Of a stretch of 64,000 bases of DNA, positions 1 through 8,649 are shown one piece after another. The notes under the pieces were generated by a model. The model made no database searches and was not told where the DNA came from. It saw only the letters and a list, made by a program, of their open reading frames with translations. Every line of letters begins with the position of its first letter. The first letter of the stretch is position 1. Made by a program: the position numbers and the translations under genes. Origin of the DNA: Beijerinckia sp. 28-YEA-48 (GTDB taxonomy: Bacteria > Pseudomonadota > Alphaproteobacteria > Rhizobiales > Beijerinckiaceae); assembly GCF_900104955.1 (NCBI RefSeq), contig NZ_FNSI01000001.1, forward strand, positions 3,072,001 to 3,136,000, written 5' to 3'.

Positions 1-442
1 CCAGGCCATCGATCTCGTGCAGCGCAAGCTGCCGCTCTCCAACGGCGACACGGTGGCGCGCGAAATCGCCGACATGCGCGCGGTCATAGCTGAAGTGAGC
101 AAGATCAACGATCCGGCTTTCGGCGCCACGGCTGCCCGCCTCGGTGAATGTATCGACGCGTTGGAAAGCGCCACCCGCTATATGCTCGAAGCTCTTACCA
201 CCCGCACCGATGATGCGCTGGCCGGCGCCACGCCCTATCTGCGCCTGTTCGGCTTGGCGCGCGGCGGCACGGCGTTGGCCCGCATGGCGCTCGCCGCGCT
301 CAACGCGAACGGCCGCGAAGCCCATATCGATATCGCCCGCTTCTTCGCCGAAAACCTCTGCGTCGGCGCCAAGGGGCTCGAATGGACGGTCACTGGCGGC
401 GCTGCCTCCGTCCACACCGCCGAACGGGCACTGGCATCATGA
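1..442 (+). CDS. Acyl-CoA dehydrogenase, C-terminal part (truncated by window edge)
   Basis: Only the last ~147 residues are present; the frame is open from the first bases, so the gene starts upstream of the window. The segment is all-helical and resembles the C-terminal domain of the DmdC-like acyl-CoA dehydrogenases (PF12806-type), with a TPYLRLFGLARGG stretch followed by helices ending in HTAERALAS. Such FAD enzymes oxidise acyl-CoA thioesters to enoyl-CoA. The FAD-binding core and catalytic base lie outside the window, so substrate cannot be judged. The stop overlaps the next start (ATGA at 439-442), indicating translational coupling to the crotonase, which would act on the product. The family call is from memory of the C-terminal domain. 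Confidence 0.75.
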   Translation, partial: QAIDLVQRKLPLSNGDTVAREIADMRAVIAEVSKINDPAFGATAARLGECIDALESATRYMLEALTTRTDDALAGATPYLRLFGLARGGTALARMALAALNANGREAHIDIARFFAENLCVGAKGLEWTVTGGAASVHTAERALAS

Positions 443-1188
443 ACGATCATATCACCACCACGTCGGCCGATGGTGTCCTCACCATCACGATGAACCGGCC
501 GGATAAGAAGAACGCGCTTACCGGCGCGATGTATGAGGCGATGATCGCCGCGATCGACGCCGCCGAGGCCGACAGCAAGATTGGCGCCCTGTTGCTGCGT
601 GGCGCAGGCGGCCTGTTCACCGCCGGCAATGACATCGCCGATTTTCTCTCGGCCTCAAGCGGGATCGAGGATTTTCCGGCGCTGCGCTTCATCCGCCGTT
701 TCGCCATTTGCGACAAGCCGATCGTCGCGGCGGTGGACGGCGCGGCGGTGGGCGTCGGCACGACCATCCTGTTTCATTGCGATCTCATCTATGCGGCGCC
801 GGACGCAACCTTCCGCATGCCCTTCGTCGATCTCGGCCTGGTGCCGGAGGCCGCCGCCTCCCTGCTCATTCCGGAGCGCGTTGGCATGGCCAAGGCGAGC
901 GAATGGCTGTTGCTCGGCGAAGGCTTCGACGCCACTGAGGCGTATCGTCTGGGCCTCATCAACGCCATCGTCGATAAGGATCGCCTGCAGGCTCATGCGC
1001 TGGACAAGGCGCGCGCACTCGCCGCCAAGCCGCGCACTGCGGTAGCGACGACGCGGCGACTGATGCGCGGCGATCGCGATACCATTCTCGACCGCATGGG
1101 CGTCGAGGCACGCGCCTTCGGCGCGGCGCTGAAGTCCGACGAAGCCCGCGCCGCCTTCATGGCCTTCATGGCGAAAGCCAAGAAATAA
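439..1188 (+). CDS. Enoyl-CoA hydratase/isomerase (crotonase) family protein
   Basis: 249 residues, the usual length for a crotonase. The ATG at 439 overlaps the upstream dehydrogenase stop, which fixes the start. The first oxyanion-hole segment GLFTAGNDIADF (about residues 57-68) and the second, GAAVGVGTT (about 100-108), are intact, and a glutamate sits in LVPEAAAS (about 133-140). These enzymes bind acyl-CoA and catalyse hydration or double-bond isomerisation. The FTAGND form is also common in PaaG/ECI-like isomerases, so hydratase versus isomerase is unresolved. Operon context with an acyl-CoA dehydrogenase and an SDR suggests beta-oxidation-like breakdown of an unusual acyl chain. Confidence 0.88.
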   Translation: MNDHITTTSADGVLTITMNRPDKKNALTGAMYEAMIAAIDAAEADSKIGALLLRGAGGLFTAGNDIADFLSASSGIEDFPALRFIRRFAICDKPIVAAVDGAAVGVGTTILFHCDLIYAAPDATFRMPFVDLGLVPEAAASLLIPERVGMAKASEWLLLGEGFDATEAYRLGLINAIVDKDRLQAHALDKARALAAKPRTAVATTRRLMRGDRDTILDRMGVEARAFGAALKSDEARAAFMAFMAKAKK

Positions 1189-1209
1189 GCAACTTAACGG
1201 AGCAGCACG

Positions 1210-2085
1210 ATGACGACGCCCACAGGCACGCTCGCCGGCAAGACCCTGTTCATCACCGGCGCCTCGCGCGGCATTGGTCTCGCCATCGCGCTACGCGCGG
1301 CGCGCGACGGCGCCAATATCGCCATCGCCGCCAAAACCTCCGAACCGCACCCGAAACTGCCGGGCACGATCTATACGGCGGCCGAGGAGATCGAGAAGGC
1401 CGGCGGCAAGGCCCTGCCGCTGATGGTCGATGTGCGCGAAGAAGCGCAGGTGCGCGAGGCGGTCGAGAAAACCGCCGCCCATTTCGGTTCGCTCGATATC
1501 GTCGTCAACAATGCCAGCGCCATCTCGCTCACAGATTCCCAGGCAACCGACATGCGCCGCTACGATCTGATGCATCAGATCAATACGCGCGGCACGTTCA
1601 TGGTGTCGAAATTCGCCGTGCCATTCCTTGCCCAGGCGGCGAACCCGCACATTCTGACCTTGTCGCCGCCGCTCGACATGAAGGAAAAATGGTTCGCGCC
1701 GCACACCGCCTATACGATGGCGAAATTCGGCATGAGCATGGTGGTGTTGGGATTGGCCGGTGAACTGCGCCGCAAGGGCATCGCCGTCAACGCCCTGTGG
1801 CCACGCACGACCATCGCCACATCGGCGATCAAGAATCTACTCGGTGGCGACGCGTTGATGCAGGCATCGCGCACGCCCGAAATTCTCGCCGATGCCGCGC
1901 ATATGATTTTCTGCACGCCAGCGAAGACGCTCACCGGACAGTTCATCATCGACGACACCTTCCTCTACGAGAATGGTGTGCGCGATTTCGACCAGTATCG
2001 GGTCAATCCGGCCCAGGCGCTGGCGCAGGACTTCTTCGTACCGGCGGATAGCGTTCCGCCGGTGAGCCTGGCCGCGCTAAAGTAA
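1210..2085 (+). CDS. HSDL2-like short-chain dehydrogenase/reductase
   Basis: 291 residues. A Rossmann cofactor loop TGASRGIG lies near residue 16, followed by the NNAS motif (about 99-102). The active site reads LTLSPPLDM (Ser) and AYTMAKFGMS (Tyr-x3-Lys). The run SPP-x-KWFAPHTAYTMAKFGMSM is characteristic of the hydroxysteroid-dehydrogenase-like 2 (HSDL2) subgroup of NAD(P)-dependent SDRs, here without the SCP2 domain of the animal protein. The ATG follows GGAG by a good distance. It lies 21 bp after the crotonase in the same direction, so it is probably the last gene of the operon, and may oxidise a 3-hydroxyacyl or related alcohol. The substrate is unknown. Confidence 0.88.
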   Translation: MTTPTGTLAGKTLFITGASRGIGLAIALRAARDGANIAIAAKTSEPHPKLPGTIYTAAEEIEKAGGKALPLMVDVREEAQVREAVEKTAAHFGSLDIVVNNASAISLTDSQATDMRRYDLMHQINTRGTFMVSKFAVPFLAQAANPHILTLSPPLDMKEKWFAPHTAYTMAKFGMSMVVLGLAGELRRKGIAVNALWPRTTIATSAIKNLLGGDALMQASRTPEILADAAHMIFCTPAKTLTGQFIIDDTFLYENGVRDFDQYRVNPAQALAQDFFVPADSVPPVSLAALK

Positions 2086-2088
2086 AAC

Positions 2089-3009
2089 CTATCGCGGCTT
2101 ATTGCCGAACAGCTGGCCGAGAATATCGTTGAGGCCGGTCTGCTGTTGCGGCGCCTGCTGGGTGCCGTGACCGAGCATCTTGCCCAGCATGTCGATGCCG
2201 GCCTGGATCGTTTTCGGATCGAGCCCGCCGGGGAAAGCCGCCGGATTTGCGCCCGGCGAAGGCGCTTGTGGCCTTGCGCCGCCAGCTTGCGGCGCACCCG
2301 AGGGCTGACCGACTTTGTCGAGGATGTCGCCACCACCAGGAGCACTCGCCTGCGGCTGCTGGCCGAACGTGCCCTGCAGGATCTGGCCGAGGATGCCGCC
2401 AAGGCCACCGCCGAGCCCGCCGCCAAGACCACCCGGAAGACCGCTGGCATTGCCACCAGGCATTCCACCGGGGAGACCGCCAGGCAGCCCGCCGGGCAAT
2501 CCACCCTTGTTGCCGCCCTGCGGCGCGGTTTGTGCGCCCGGCTGGCCGAAAGCGCCGCCAAGCTGTTCGAGAATACCGCCGAGACCCTGGTTGTTCATCG
2601 ACTTGGTCAGGCCGCCCATGACGATGGCGATGATCGCCGGCATCAGCTTCTGCATGATGTCCTGGCTCACATTGGCGCTTTGCGCGGCATAGGCCGCGAG
2701 CTGTTTGGAGCCGTCGCGATCGCCGAACATTTGTCCCAGCATGTCGCGGCCGAATTGACGGGCGTCGCCCGATTGCGCTGCGGCCGGATTGGCGAAGGCA
2801 GCCATGCCATGGCCGCTCGTCATCGCGGCGAAGAGTTCGGCCATGCCTTGGGGGTCTTGGGCCTTGGCCTGCAAGCGTTCCGACATGGCTGGCAAAATCG
2901 CGCCGACGGCCGCCTGCGCCTGCTCATCGGAAAGACCGTACATGCGCGCCAGCGTCTTGACGCCATCACCACCCTGCGAAGCCTGCACGATTTCGAAGAG
3001 ATTAAACAT
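2089..3009 (-). CDS. DUF937 (YidB-like) protein with Gly/Pro-rich low-complexity region
   Basis: 306 residues from the ATG at 3009, which opens with MFNLFEIVQASQGG, the typical DUF937 start; upstream in-frame codons read as non-conserved sequence. Residues ~1-150 are the helical DUF937 domain. Residues ~165-235 are low complexity, with serial PGGLPGG and GGGLGG units interrupted by ILGQILQG. The C-terminus repeats ...GMLG and DILGQLFGN-like amphipathic segments. No signal peptide is visible. The molecular function of DUF937 proteins is not known to me. It is convergent with the SDR (3 bp apart) and 49 bp after the MATE gene on the same strand. Confidence 0.8.
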   Translation of the reverse strand: MFNLFEIVQASQGGDGVKTLARMYGLSDEQAQAAVGAILPAMSERLQAKAQDPQGMAELFAAMTSGHGMAAFANPAAAQSGDARQFGRDMLGQMFGDRDGSKQLAAYAAQSANVSQDIMQKLMPAIIAIVMGGLTKSMNNQGLGGILEQLGGAFGQPGAQTAPQGGNKGGLPGGLPGGLPGGMPGGNASGLPGGLGGGLGGGLGGILGQILQGTFGQQPQASAPGGGDILDKVGQPSGAPQAGGARPQAPSPGANPAAFPGGLDPKTIQAGIDMLGKMLGHGTQQAPQQQTGLNDILGQLFGNKPR

Positions 3010-3058
3010 GCTCGTTCCTTCCCTTAACGCCACGCCAAACACCACACTATCAACTCTT

Positions 3059-4417
3059 CTATCCCAATTCGTGCACCCGGGCGAGACGGCGCGTGACATA
3101 GAAAGCGACAAAGATCGCGATCAGGCTGAACAGGCCGGCACCCGCCACCATGCCCATCATGGCGCCTTCCGGCCCCCAGAGCTTGGCGCCGAGAGTGACG
3201 AAGGGAATCGTCCCCAGGGTCGCGCGGCCCCAATTGAAGGCCATCGACAACATCGGGTAACCAAGATTGTTAAAAGCCGCGTTGGCGACAAACATGCAGC
3301 CGAGGAACACCCAGGCGACCGCGCCGAAACGGCAATAGAACATGATCAGTTCTGCTGTCGTGGACGTGGCATCAAACAATTTGACGATCAGCGGTGCTCC
3401 CAGTGCCAGGAGGAACCAGACGGCGAGACTGTAGCCGCTCGACAGGGTGAAACAATCAAGCAGGGTGCGTCTGATCCGGTCATACAGGCGCGCGCCATAG
3501 TTTTGCCCGATGATCGGCCCGACAGCGCCCGAGAGCGCAAACAGCGGGCCGAAGGCCACGCCGATGATGCGATCGACGATCGTATAAGCGGCAACGACAT
3601 CCTGGCCAAAGGTGGCGAACACGCTCAGCGCATAGGACGTCGAGACGGGCGCAGCCAACGTCGTCAGGATCGCGGGAACGGCGATCCGCAACAGGATTTT
3701 AAGATCGGGCAGCAAGGCCTGGCGCTGCGGCCGACCAACCATGCGATGCACGTGCATGCAGCCCCAAGCGCCAACGGCGAGGAAGCACAAACGCGACAGA
3801 ACGGTGACGATGGCAGCGCCATTGACCCCAAGTCCCAAGGCGAAAATGAAGATCGGATCGAGAACCGCGGTGGCGATGCCGCCGCCAAGCGTCACATACA
3901 TGGCGCGACGCGCATCGCCGCGCGCGCGCAGCAAGGCCGAAAAGGCCATGCCAACCGCCATCAGCGGCAGTGACGGCAAGGAGATCAACAAAAAAGTCGA
4001 CGAGACTTCGAGGACGTGATCCCTGGCGCCGAGAAGATGCAGCAAGTCGCGACGGAACGGCATCAGCGCCAGCGTCAAGATAGTCGAGATCACGGCCACA
4101 TGGATCATCGACGAAGCGGCGAGACGGGCCGCACGCGGCTTGTCGCGGGAGCCGATCGCTTGCGCCACCAGGGCGCCGACCGCGATCGAAAAGCCGATGC
4201 TGATCGAAATCAGGAAGAATGAAACCTGCGTCGCATAGCCGACCGCCGCCGTCAGCGCATGATCACCGAGCCAGGACACGTAGAGAAGCGACAGCAGATC
4301 GACGAGAAAGATCGCCATCAGGCCGATCGCGCCCGTCGACGCCATGACGATCACATGGCGCATGATCGAGCCCTGCGTGAAGGCGGCGCGACTGCCGAGA
4401 GAGGGAACGGGGGACAT
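3059..4417 (-). CDS. MATE family efflux transporter
   Basis: About 452 residues with twelve hydrophobic segments in two similar halves, as in MATE (NorM/DinF-type) antiporters that export cationic drugs or metabolites using H+ or Na+. Supporting stretches are SIGFSIAVGALVAQAIGSRD in the first half and GPIIGQNYGA in the second, the latter typical of the family. Start choice: the ATG at 4417 (MSPVPSLGS) follows a weak GGAT; longer versions starting at 4465 or 4513 remain possible. It lies 218 bp downstream of the MarR gene on the same strand and could be co-regulated with it. The substrate cannot be predicted. Confidence 0.85.
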   Translation of the reverse strand: MSPVPSLGSRAAFTQGSIMRHVIVMASTGAIGLMAIFLVDLLSLLYVSWLGDHALTAAVGYATQVSFFLISISIGFSIAVGALVAQAIGSRDKPRAARLAASSMIHVAVISTILTLALMPFRRDLLHLLGARDHVLEVSSTFLLISLPSLPLMAVGMAFSALLRARGDARRAMYVTLGGGIATAVLDPIFIFALGLGVNGAAIVTVLSRLCFLAVGAWGCMHVHRMVGRPQRQALLPDLKILLRIAVPAILTTLAAPVSTSYALSVFATFGQDVVAAYTIVDRIIGVAFGPLFALSGAVGPIIGQNYGARLYDRIRRTLLDCFTLSSGYSLAVWFLLALGAPLIVKLFDATSTTAELIMFYCRFGAVAWVFLGCMFVANAAFNNLGYPMLSMAFNWGRATLGTIPFVTLGAKLWGPEGAMMGMVAGAGLFSLIAIFVAFYVTRRLARVHELG

Positions 4418-4634
4418 CTGGAATCGATCCGAAAAAGGGGCTGAACTCGAACCGAGGGCCGGCATCACGAAATCATGCGCCGGCTGGTCAGTTTCTGGCA
4501 GGAAACCAACCACTCATAGCATTTGATCGCGAAATTGCGAGAAGCCCGGCTCTCTTGTCCGCCAATCATGGCATTTGAGCGACGGGTGGGCCGGAAATCC
4601 CCCCGAACGCGACGCGCTGCCCCGGATTCAGGTG

Positions 4635-5108
4635 TCAGCCGAGATGATATCCAAGAAGTTTGCGGCACATCCGCTCGAACATCTGCTGTTCGTCGGGATC
4701 GAGCGGCGAGACGAAACGGCTCTGCACCCTCTGCACCGACGGTGCTGCCAGCGCCATCGCCCGCTCTCCGTCGGGCGTAATCGCCAGGATATTCTGCCGG
4801 CGATCTTCGCGCGACGGCGTGCGGCTGACCCAGCCCTTGCCCTCAAGCCGATCGATCACGCCACCGATGGTGGCGCGATCGTAGCCGATCTGTGCCGCAA
4901 GATCGGCCTGCCCCAATCCAATCTGGCCACGCTCTTGACGCTGCGCGATGGCAACGAGCGCAGCGAACTGCACCGGCGTCAGATCAGAGCCCACCTCCTC
5001 GGCAAATAGCCGCACCGCCACCTGCTGCAGGCGGCGGATGTAGTGGCCGGGCATGGAGTCCATGTCCAGCTCGGCGGCCTGTTCGACGTCGGCGCGCGCC
5101 GCGCTCAT
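4635..5108 (-). CDS. MarR family transcriptional regulator, probable regulator of the adjacent hydroxylase
   Basis: 157 residues from the ATG at 5108, whose first bases overlap the stop of the upstream monooxygenase (ATGA), implying translational coupling. The winged helix-turn-helix is clear: LTPVQFAALVAI, then LAAQIGYDRATIGGVIDRLEGKGWVSR and the wing SREDRRQNILAITPDG. MarR proteins are dimeric repressors, often released by aromatic ligands. The operon partner is a 3-hydroxybenzoate 6-hydroxylase-like flavoprotein, so an aromatic acid is a plausible inducer. The likely operator is the paired palindrome at 6326-6356 upstream of the hydroxylase (inference). Confidence 0.9.
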   Translation of the reverse strand: MSAARADVEQAAELDMDSMPGHYIRRLQQVAVRLFAEEVGSDLTPVQFAALVAIAQRQERGQIGLGQADLAAQIGYDRATIGGVIDRLEGKGWVSRTPSREDRRQNILAITPDGERAMALAAPSVQRVQSRFVSPLDPDEQQMFERMCRKLLGYHLG

Positions 5109-6301
5109 GCGAGGCATTTCTCGACCGACCAGCCATAGAGCCATTCGAGCGCGTCGTAATAATGTTCCTGGCTGCGGCCCTGCCAAAGCTGGTTGCGCAC
5201 CAGGCGTTCGACACCGCTGGCATGGAACAACCGCCCCATCTCGCGGGCCGAATAGACGACGCGCGCGGTGCGCGGAATGCGCTTTTCTTCGTAGAGCCGG
5301 AAGGCTTTCTCGAGATCGCCCTTCTGCACGCGCAACGCCTCACGCAAGGTGACCGCGTCTTCCAGCGCCATGCAGGCGCCCTGCGCCATATATTGCAGCA
5401 TCGGATGGGCGGCATCGCCGAGCAGCGTGGCGCGGCCCTCGCCCCATTTTGCCACCGGATCGCGATCGGCGATCGACCAGCGCCGCCACGATGTCGGCTT
5501 GTCGATGAGCTGACGCGGCCGATCGGCGATGTGCTGGAAGTAGGATTGCACTTCCTCGCGCGAGCCTTCACGCACGCCCCATTCTTCCTTCTCGCGGCTG
5601 TGGAAGGTGACGACGATGTTGTACTGCTCGCCGCCGCGCATCGGATAATGCACCAGATGGCAATTGGGGCCGACCCAGATGGTGGCGGCGTTCCAGCGCA
5701 GATCAGCGGGAAATTCATCGCGCGGCGTCACGGCGCGATAGACCACATGGCCCGGCACGCGGTGGCCATCGCCAACGAGCTTCTCGCGCACGACCGACTT
5801 GACGCCATCGCAGCCGATCAGAGCGATGCCGCGATATTCCTTGCCGTTGGCATCGCGCACGCGCGCGCCTTTGCTGTCGATATCGATGCTTTCGATACGC
5901 GAATTGGTGTGGAAGTGGACGTTCGGCTTGGTCTGCACTTCCTCATAGACCGACAGATGAATATCGGCGCGGTGGATCACCGCGTAAGGATTCTTGAAGC
6001 GGTTGCGGAATTCTTCGCGCGCCGAAATCTTGCCGACGACGCTCTCGTCGACCGCGTCCATCATGATCAGATCGTCGGTATAGACGGCACGGGCGCGGGC
6101 GCGCGGGCCGCAGCCAAGCGCATCCATGGCCGCGAAGGCATTGGGGCCGAGCTGGATGCCGGCGCCGATTTCGCCGATCTCAGGAGCTTGTTCGATCAGT
6201 TCGACGTCGAACCCGGCCTGATTGAGCGCCAGGGCGCAGCCCATGCCGCCAATGCCACCACCAATGACCAGCACCGTATTGTCGTGAGAAGCAGCCATCA
6301 C
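5105..6301 (-). CDS. FAD-dependent monooxygenase, 3-hydroxybenzoate 6-hydroxylase-like
   Basis: 398 residues, a class A flavoprotein hydroxylase. The N-terminal dinucleotide fold shows VLVIGGGIGGMG (about residues 10-21). The DG motif appears as IGCDGVKSVVRE, and the FAD ribityl motif as GDAAHPMLQYMAQGACMALEDA. The last stretch closely resembles 3-hydroxybenzoate 6-hydroxylases and salicylate hydroxylases, which use NAD(P)H and O2 to hydroxylate aromatic acids; the 3HB enzymes give gentisate. No gentisate 1,2-dioxygenase or later enzymes lie in the window, so the pathway is incomplete here. It is first in an operon with the MarR gene. Confidence 0.87.
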   Translation of the reverse strand: MMAASHDNTVLVIGGGIGGMGCALALNQAGFDVELIEQAPEIGEIGAGIQLGPNAFAAMDALGCGPRARARAVYTDDLIMMDAVDESVVGKISAREEFRNRFKNPYAVIHRADIHLSVYEEVQTKPNVHFHTNSRIESIDIDSKGARVRDANGKEYRGIALIGCDGVKSVVREKLVGDGHRVPGHVVYRAVTPRDEFPADLRWNAATIWVGPNCHLVHYPMRGGEQYNIVVTFHSREKEEWGVREGSREEVQSYFQHIADRPRQLIDKPTSWRRWSIADRDPVAKWGEGRATLLGDAAHPMLQYMAQGACMALEDAVTLREALRVQKGDLEKAFRLYEEKRIPRTARVVYSAREMGRLFHASGVERLVRNQLWQGRSQEHYYDALEWLYGWSVEKCLA

Positions 6302-6325
6302 TCGTCCTCCCGGGAACCTGCGTCC

Positions 6326-6356
6326 TATAGATTGTATCTATACATATAGTATGTAT
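6326..6356. promoter_or_regulatory. Two overlapping perfect inverted repeats, candidate MarR operator
   Basis: Upstream of the hydroxylase (24 bp before its start) are two perfect palindromes with 7-bp arms and 3-bp spacers: TATAGAT-TGT-ATCTATA at 6326-6342 and ATACATA-TAG-TATGTAT at 6340-6356. Their centres are 14 bp apart. The AT-rich block stands out sharply in GC-rich surroundings and lies where a promoter for the minus-strand operon would be. Two adjacent MarR dimer sites would explain it. It also lies 78 bp before the divergent ugd gene. Confidence 0.6.
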
Positions 6357-6433
6357 GCAGTCAATCGACGGGTTCCTTGAATCCGCTATAAGCCCGGCAG
6401 GGCAGCCACAGCCCCCCAAACGACGGAGAACGC

Positions 6434-7753
6434 ATGCGTATCGCGATGATTGGGGCCGGATATGTTGGGCTGGTTTCGGGCGCCTGTTTCGCGGATTTCG
6501 GCCATACCGTCGTGTGCGTCGACAAGGATGCGGGCCGCATCGCCGCGCTCGAAGGCGGCGAAATGCCGATTTTCGAGCCGGGGCTGGCGGAGCTGGTGGC
6601 CAGCAATGTGCAGCAGCATCGCCTGTCGTTCACAACCAGCCTCGGCCCCGCCGTCGCCGCCGCAGACGTGGTTTTCATTGCCGTCGGCACATCGTCACCG
6701 CAAGGCGATGGCCAGTCCGACAATGGCTCTGCCGATCTCGCCGACGTCTATGCCGCCGCGGCCGAGATCGCCGATGCGATCAGCGGCTTCACCGTCATCG
6801 CCACCTATTCCACCGTGCCGGTCGGCACGGGCGACGAAGTCGCGCGGATCATCCGTGAGCGGCGTCCAGAGGCGGACTTCTCTGTCGCCTCCAATCCGAA
6901 ATTTCTGCACAAGGGCACGGCCATCGCGGATTTCAACCAGCCGGGCCAGATCATCATCGGCACCGACGATCTCAAGGCACGCGACGCCCTCACCGAAATC
7001 TACCGTCCCCTCCATCTCGACCAGCCGCCCCTGATGTTCATGGATCGGCGGACGGCGGAACTGACCAAATATGCGGCGAACGCTTTCCTCGCCACCAAGA
7101 TCGCCTTCATCAACGAGATCGCCGACCTGTGCGAAAAGACTGGCGCCAATGTGCAGGATGTGGCGCGCGCCATCAGCCTCGACAACCGTGTCGGTTCGGA
7201 CGTCCTGCACGCGGGCCCCGGCTATGGCGGTTCATCTCTTTCCAAGGATGCGATGGCGCTGATCCGCACGGGCCATGCGTTCGGCACGCCGGTGCGGATC
7301 GTCGAAACAGTCGCCGCCGCCAACGCAGCGCGCAAGCAACGCATGGCGGAGAAAATCCTCGATGCCTGCGGCGGATCGGTCCTCGGCAGGACACTGGCTG
7401 TACTCGGCCTCGCCTTCAAACCCAATACGGATGACATGCGCGAGGCTCCGGCACTGACGATCCTGCCAGCCTTGCAGCAACGTGGCGCCGCCATTCGCGC
7501 TTATGATCCCGCAGCGATGACCCAGGCACGGCCACTGCTGCCGGGTGTCACCTTTTGCGAAGACGCCTATGAATGCGCTAAAGGCGCCGACGCGCTGGTC
7601 ATTCTCACCGAATGGGATGCCTTCCGCGCTCTTGATCTAACGCGCCTGCGCGGGCTCTTGGCCAAACCCATCATGGTCGACCTACGCAACGTCTATCGTC
7701 CCGAGGACATGCGCAAACATGGGTTCGACTACACCAGCATCGGGCGCGCCTAA
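6434..7753 (+). CDS. ugd: UDP-glucose 6-dehydrogenase
   Basis: 439 residues, normal length. The NAD-binding start MRIAMIGAGYVGLVSGACFA is diagnostic of the UDP-glucose/GDP-mannose dehydrogenase family. It is followed by the central helix segment with TKYAANAFLATKIAFINE (substrate-site Lys and Asn) and the catalytic cysteine region. That region is unusual: where most family members have GPGxGGSCFPKD, this one reads GPGYGGSSLSKDAMAL, so the expected catalytic Cys is Ser. The C-terminal domain has LGLAFKPNTDDMREAPAL. The enzyme normally makes UDP-glucuronate for envelope polysaccharides. Start: GGAG 7 bp before the ATG. The Cys-to-Ser change makes dehydrogenase activity doubtful. Confidence 0.82.
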   Translation: MRIAMIGAGYVGLVSGACFADFGHTVVCVDKDAGRIAALEGGEMPIFEPGLAELVASNVQQHRLSFTTSLGPAVAAADVVFIAVGTSSPQGDGQSDNGSADLADVYAAAAEIADAISGFTVIATYSTVPVGTGDEVARIIRERRPEADFSVASNPKFLHKGTAIADFNQPGQIIIGTDDLKARDALTEIYRPLHLDQPPLMFMDRRTAELTKYAANAFLATKIAFINEIADLCEKTGANVQDVARAISLDNRVGSDVLHAGPGYGGSSLSKDAMALIRTGHAFGTPVRIVETVAAANAARKQRMAEKILDACGGSVLGRTLAVLGLAFKPNTDDMREAPALTILPALQQRGAAIRAYDPAAMTQARPLLPGVTFCEDAYECAKGADALVILTEWDAFRALDLTRLRGLLAKPIMVDLRNVYRPEDMRKHGFDYTSIGRA

Positions 7754-7774
7754 ACAAGCGGCGGATGGATCACG

Positions 7775-8515
7775 TCAAAACAGCATGCCGTAGCCGCCAT
7801 CTTCCGGCGGGGGGTTCTCGTGCTTCGCCGGCATCTGCACCTCCGGCGAATCATTGGCGACTTTGTTGACTGCCGATGACACCTCGAACACTTCAAGGAC
7901 ATCGGCACCGGCGGGACGCATCAAGCGCGCCGCATCGTCGATATCGGCCCCGTCATTGTCGAGCCAGGCGTCGAAATCCTCACGCTCGAGAATCACCGGC
8001 ATGCGATCATGAATCGGCGCCATCACTTCATTGGCGGCTGTGGTGACGATGCAGGCGGTTTCCATTTCCTCGCCGTTCGGCCCGATCCAATTTTCCCACA
8101 GGCCAGCCAGCGCCATCGGCGCGCCGTCGCGGCGGCGTATCAGGTAGGGAACAAGCACCTTGCTCCGCCCCTTGGCTTTCGAGCCACGCTGCCATTCGTA
8201 GAAAGCATCAGCGACGAAGATGCAGCGCCGGCGGCGGATGGCGTTGCGAAAACTGGGTTTGTCGAAAATCGTCTCCGAGCGGGCGTTGATGACCAGCGGA
8301 AAGTCCTTCGGGTCCTTCACGAAGCCCGGCAGGAACCCCCAACGCAGAAGCGTGAATTGGCGCGCTTTGCCGCCCGGACCGTCGGCAACGCGGACGACCG
8401 GCACGGGCTGGGTGGGCGCAATATTATAGCGCGGCGGAAAATTCGGCTGTTCGACATAGCGGAAGAAGGCGCGAATGCTGTCCGGCGACTGGGTGACTGC
8501 GAAACGACCGCACAT
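7775..8515 (-). CDS. SOS response-associated peptidase (SRAP/YedK-HMCES family)
   Basis: 246 residues starting at the ATG at 8515, which gives MCGRF. This start is required because the family forms a thiazolidine crosslink to abasic sites in single-stranded DNA through Cys2 after Met removal; a TTG at 8521 would bury it. Other conserved parts are present: YNIAPTQPVPVV, NARSETIFDKPSFRNAI (substrate Asn/Arg), VADAFYEW and the catalytic IHDRMPVIL His. The protein protects abasic ssDNA during replication. No alphaproteobacterial LexA box (GTTC-N7-GTTC) was seen upstream. It is convergent with ugd, 21 bp apart. Confidence 0.92.
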   Translation of the reverse strand: MCGRFAVTQSPDSIRAFFRYVEQPNFPPRYNIAPTQPVPVVRVADGPGGKARQFTLLRWGFLPGFVKDPKDFPLVINARSETIFDKPSFRNAIRRRRCIFVADAFYEWQRGSKAKGRSKVLVPYLIRRRDGAPMALAGLWENWIGPNGEEMETACIVTTAANEVMAPIHDRMPVILEREDFDAWLDNDGADIDDAARLMRPAGADVLEVFEVSSAVNKVANDSPEVQMPAKHENPPPEDGGYGMLF

Positions 8516-8649
8516 CGTCAAAAATCCAGATCGTTAAAAAGCAAAGGTCGAGCTCGATTTCAGATGATTTGGCAATATCTTATTATCATTCGGCATCTAT
8601 TTTACCTCAACTCTAGTCAGCGCGACCGAATTGGTGCGAACGGGTGAAC

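Noticed and set aside
2146-3973. Long plus-strand frames over the DUF937 and MATE genes
   Set aside because: Antisense shadows: the minus-strand products have clear family features and the plus-strand translations do not.
8516-8649. LexA box for the SRAP gene
   Set aside because: No GTTC-N7-GTTC or close match in the upstream region.
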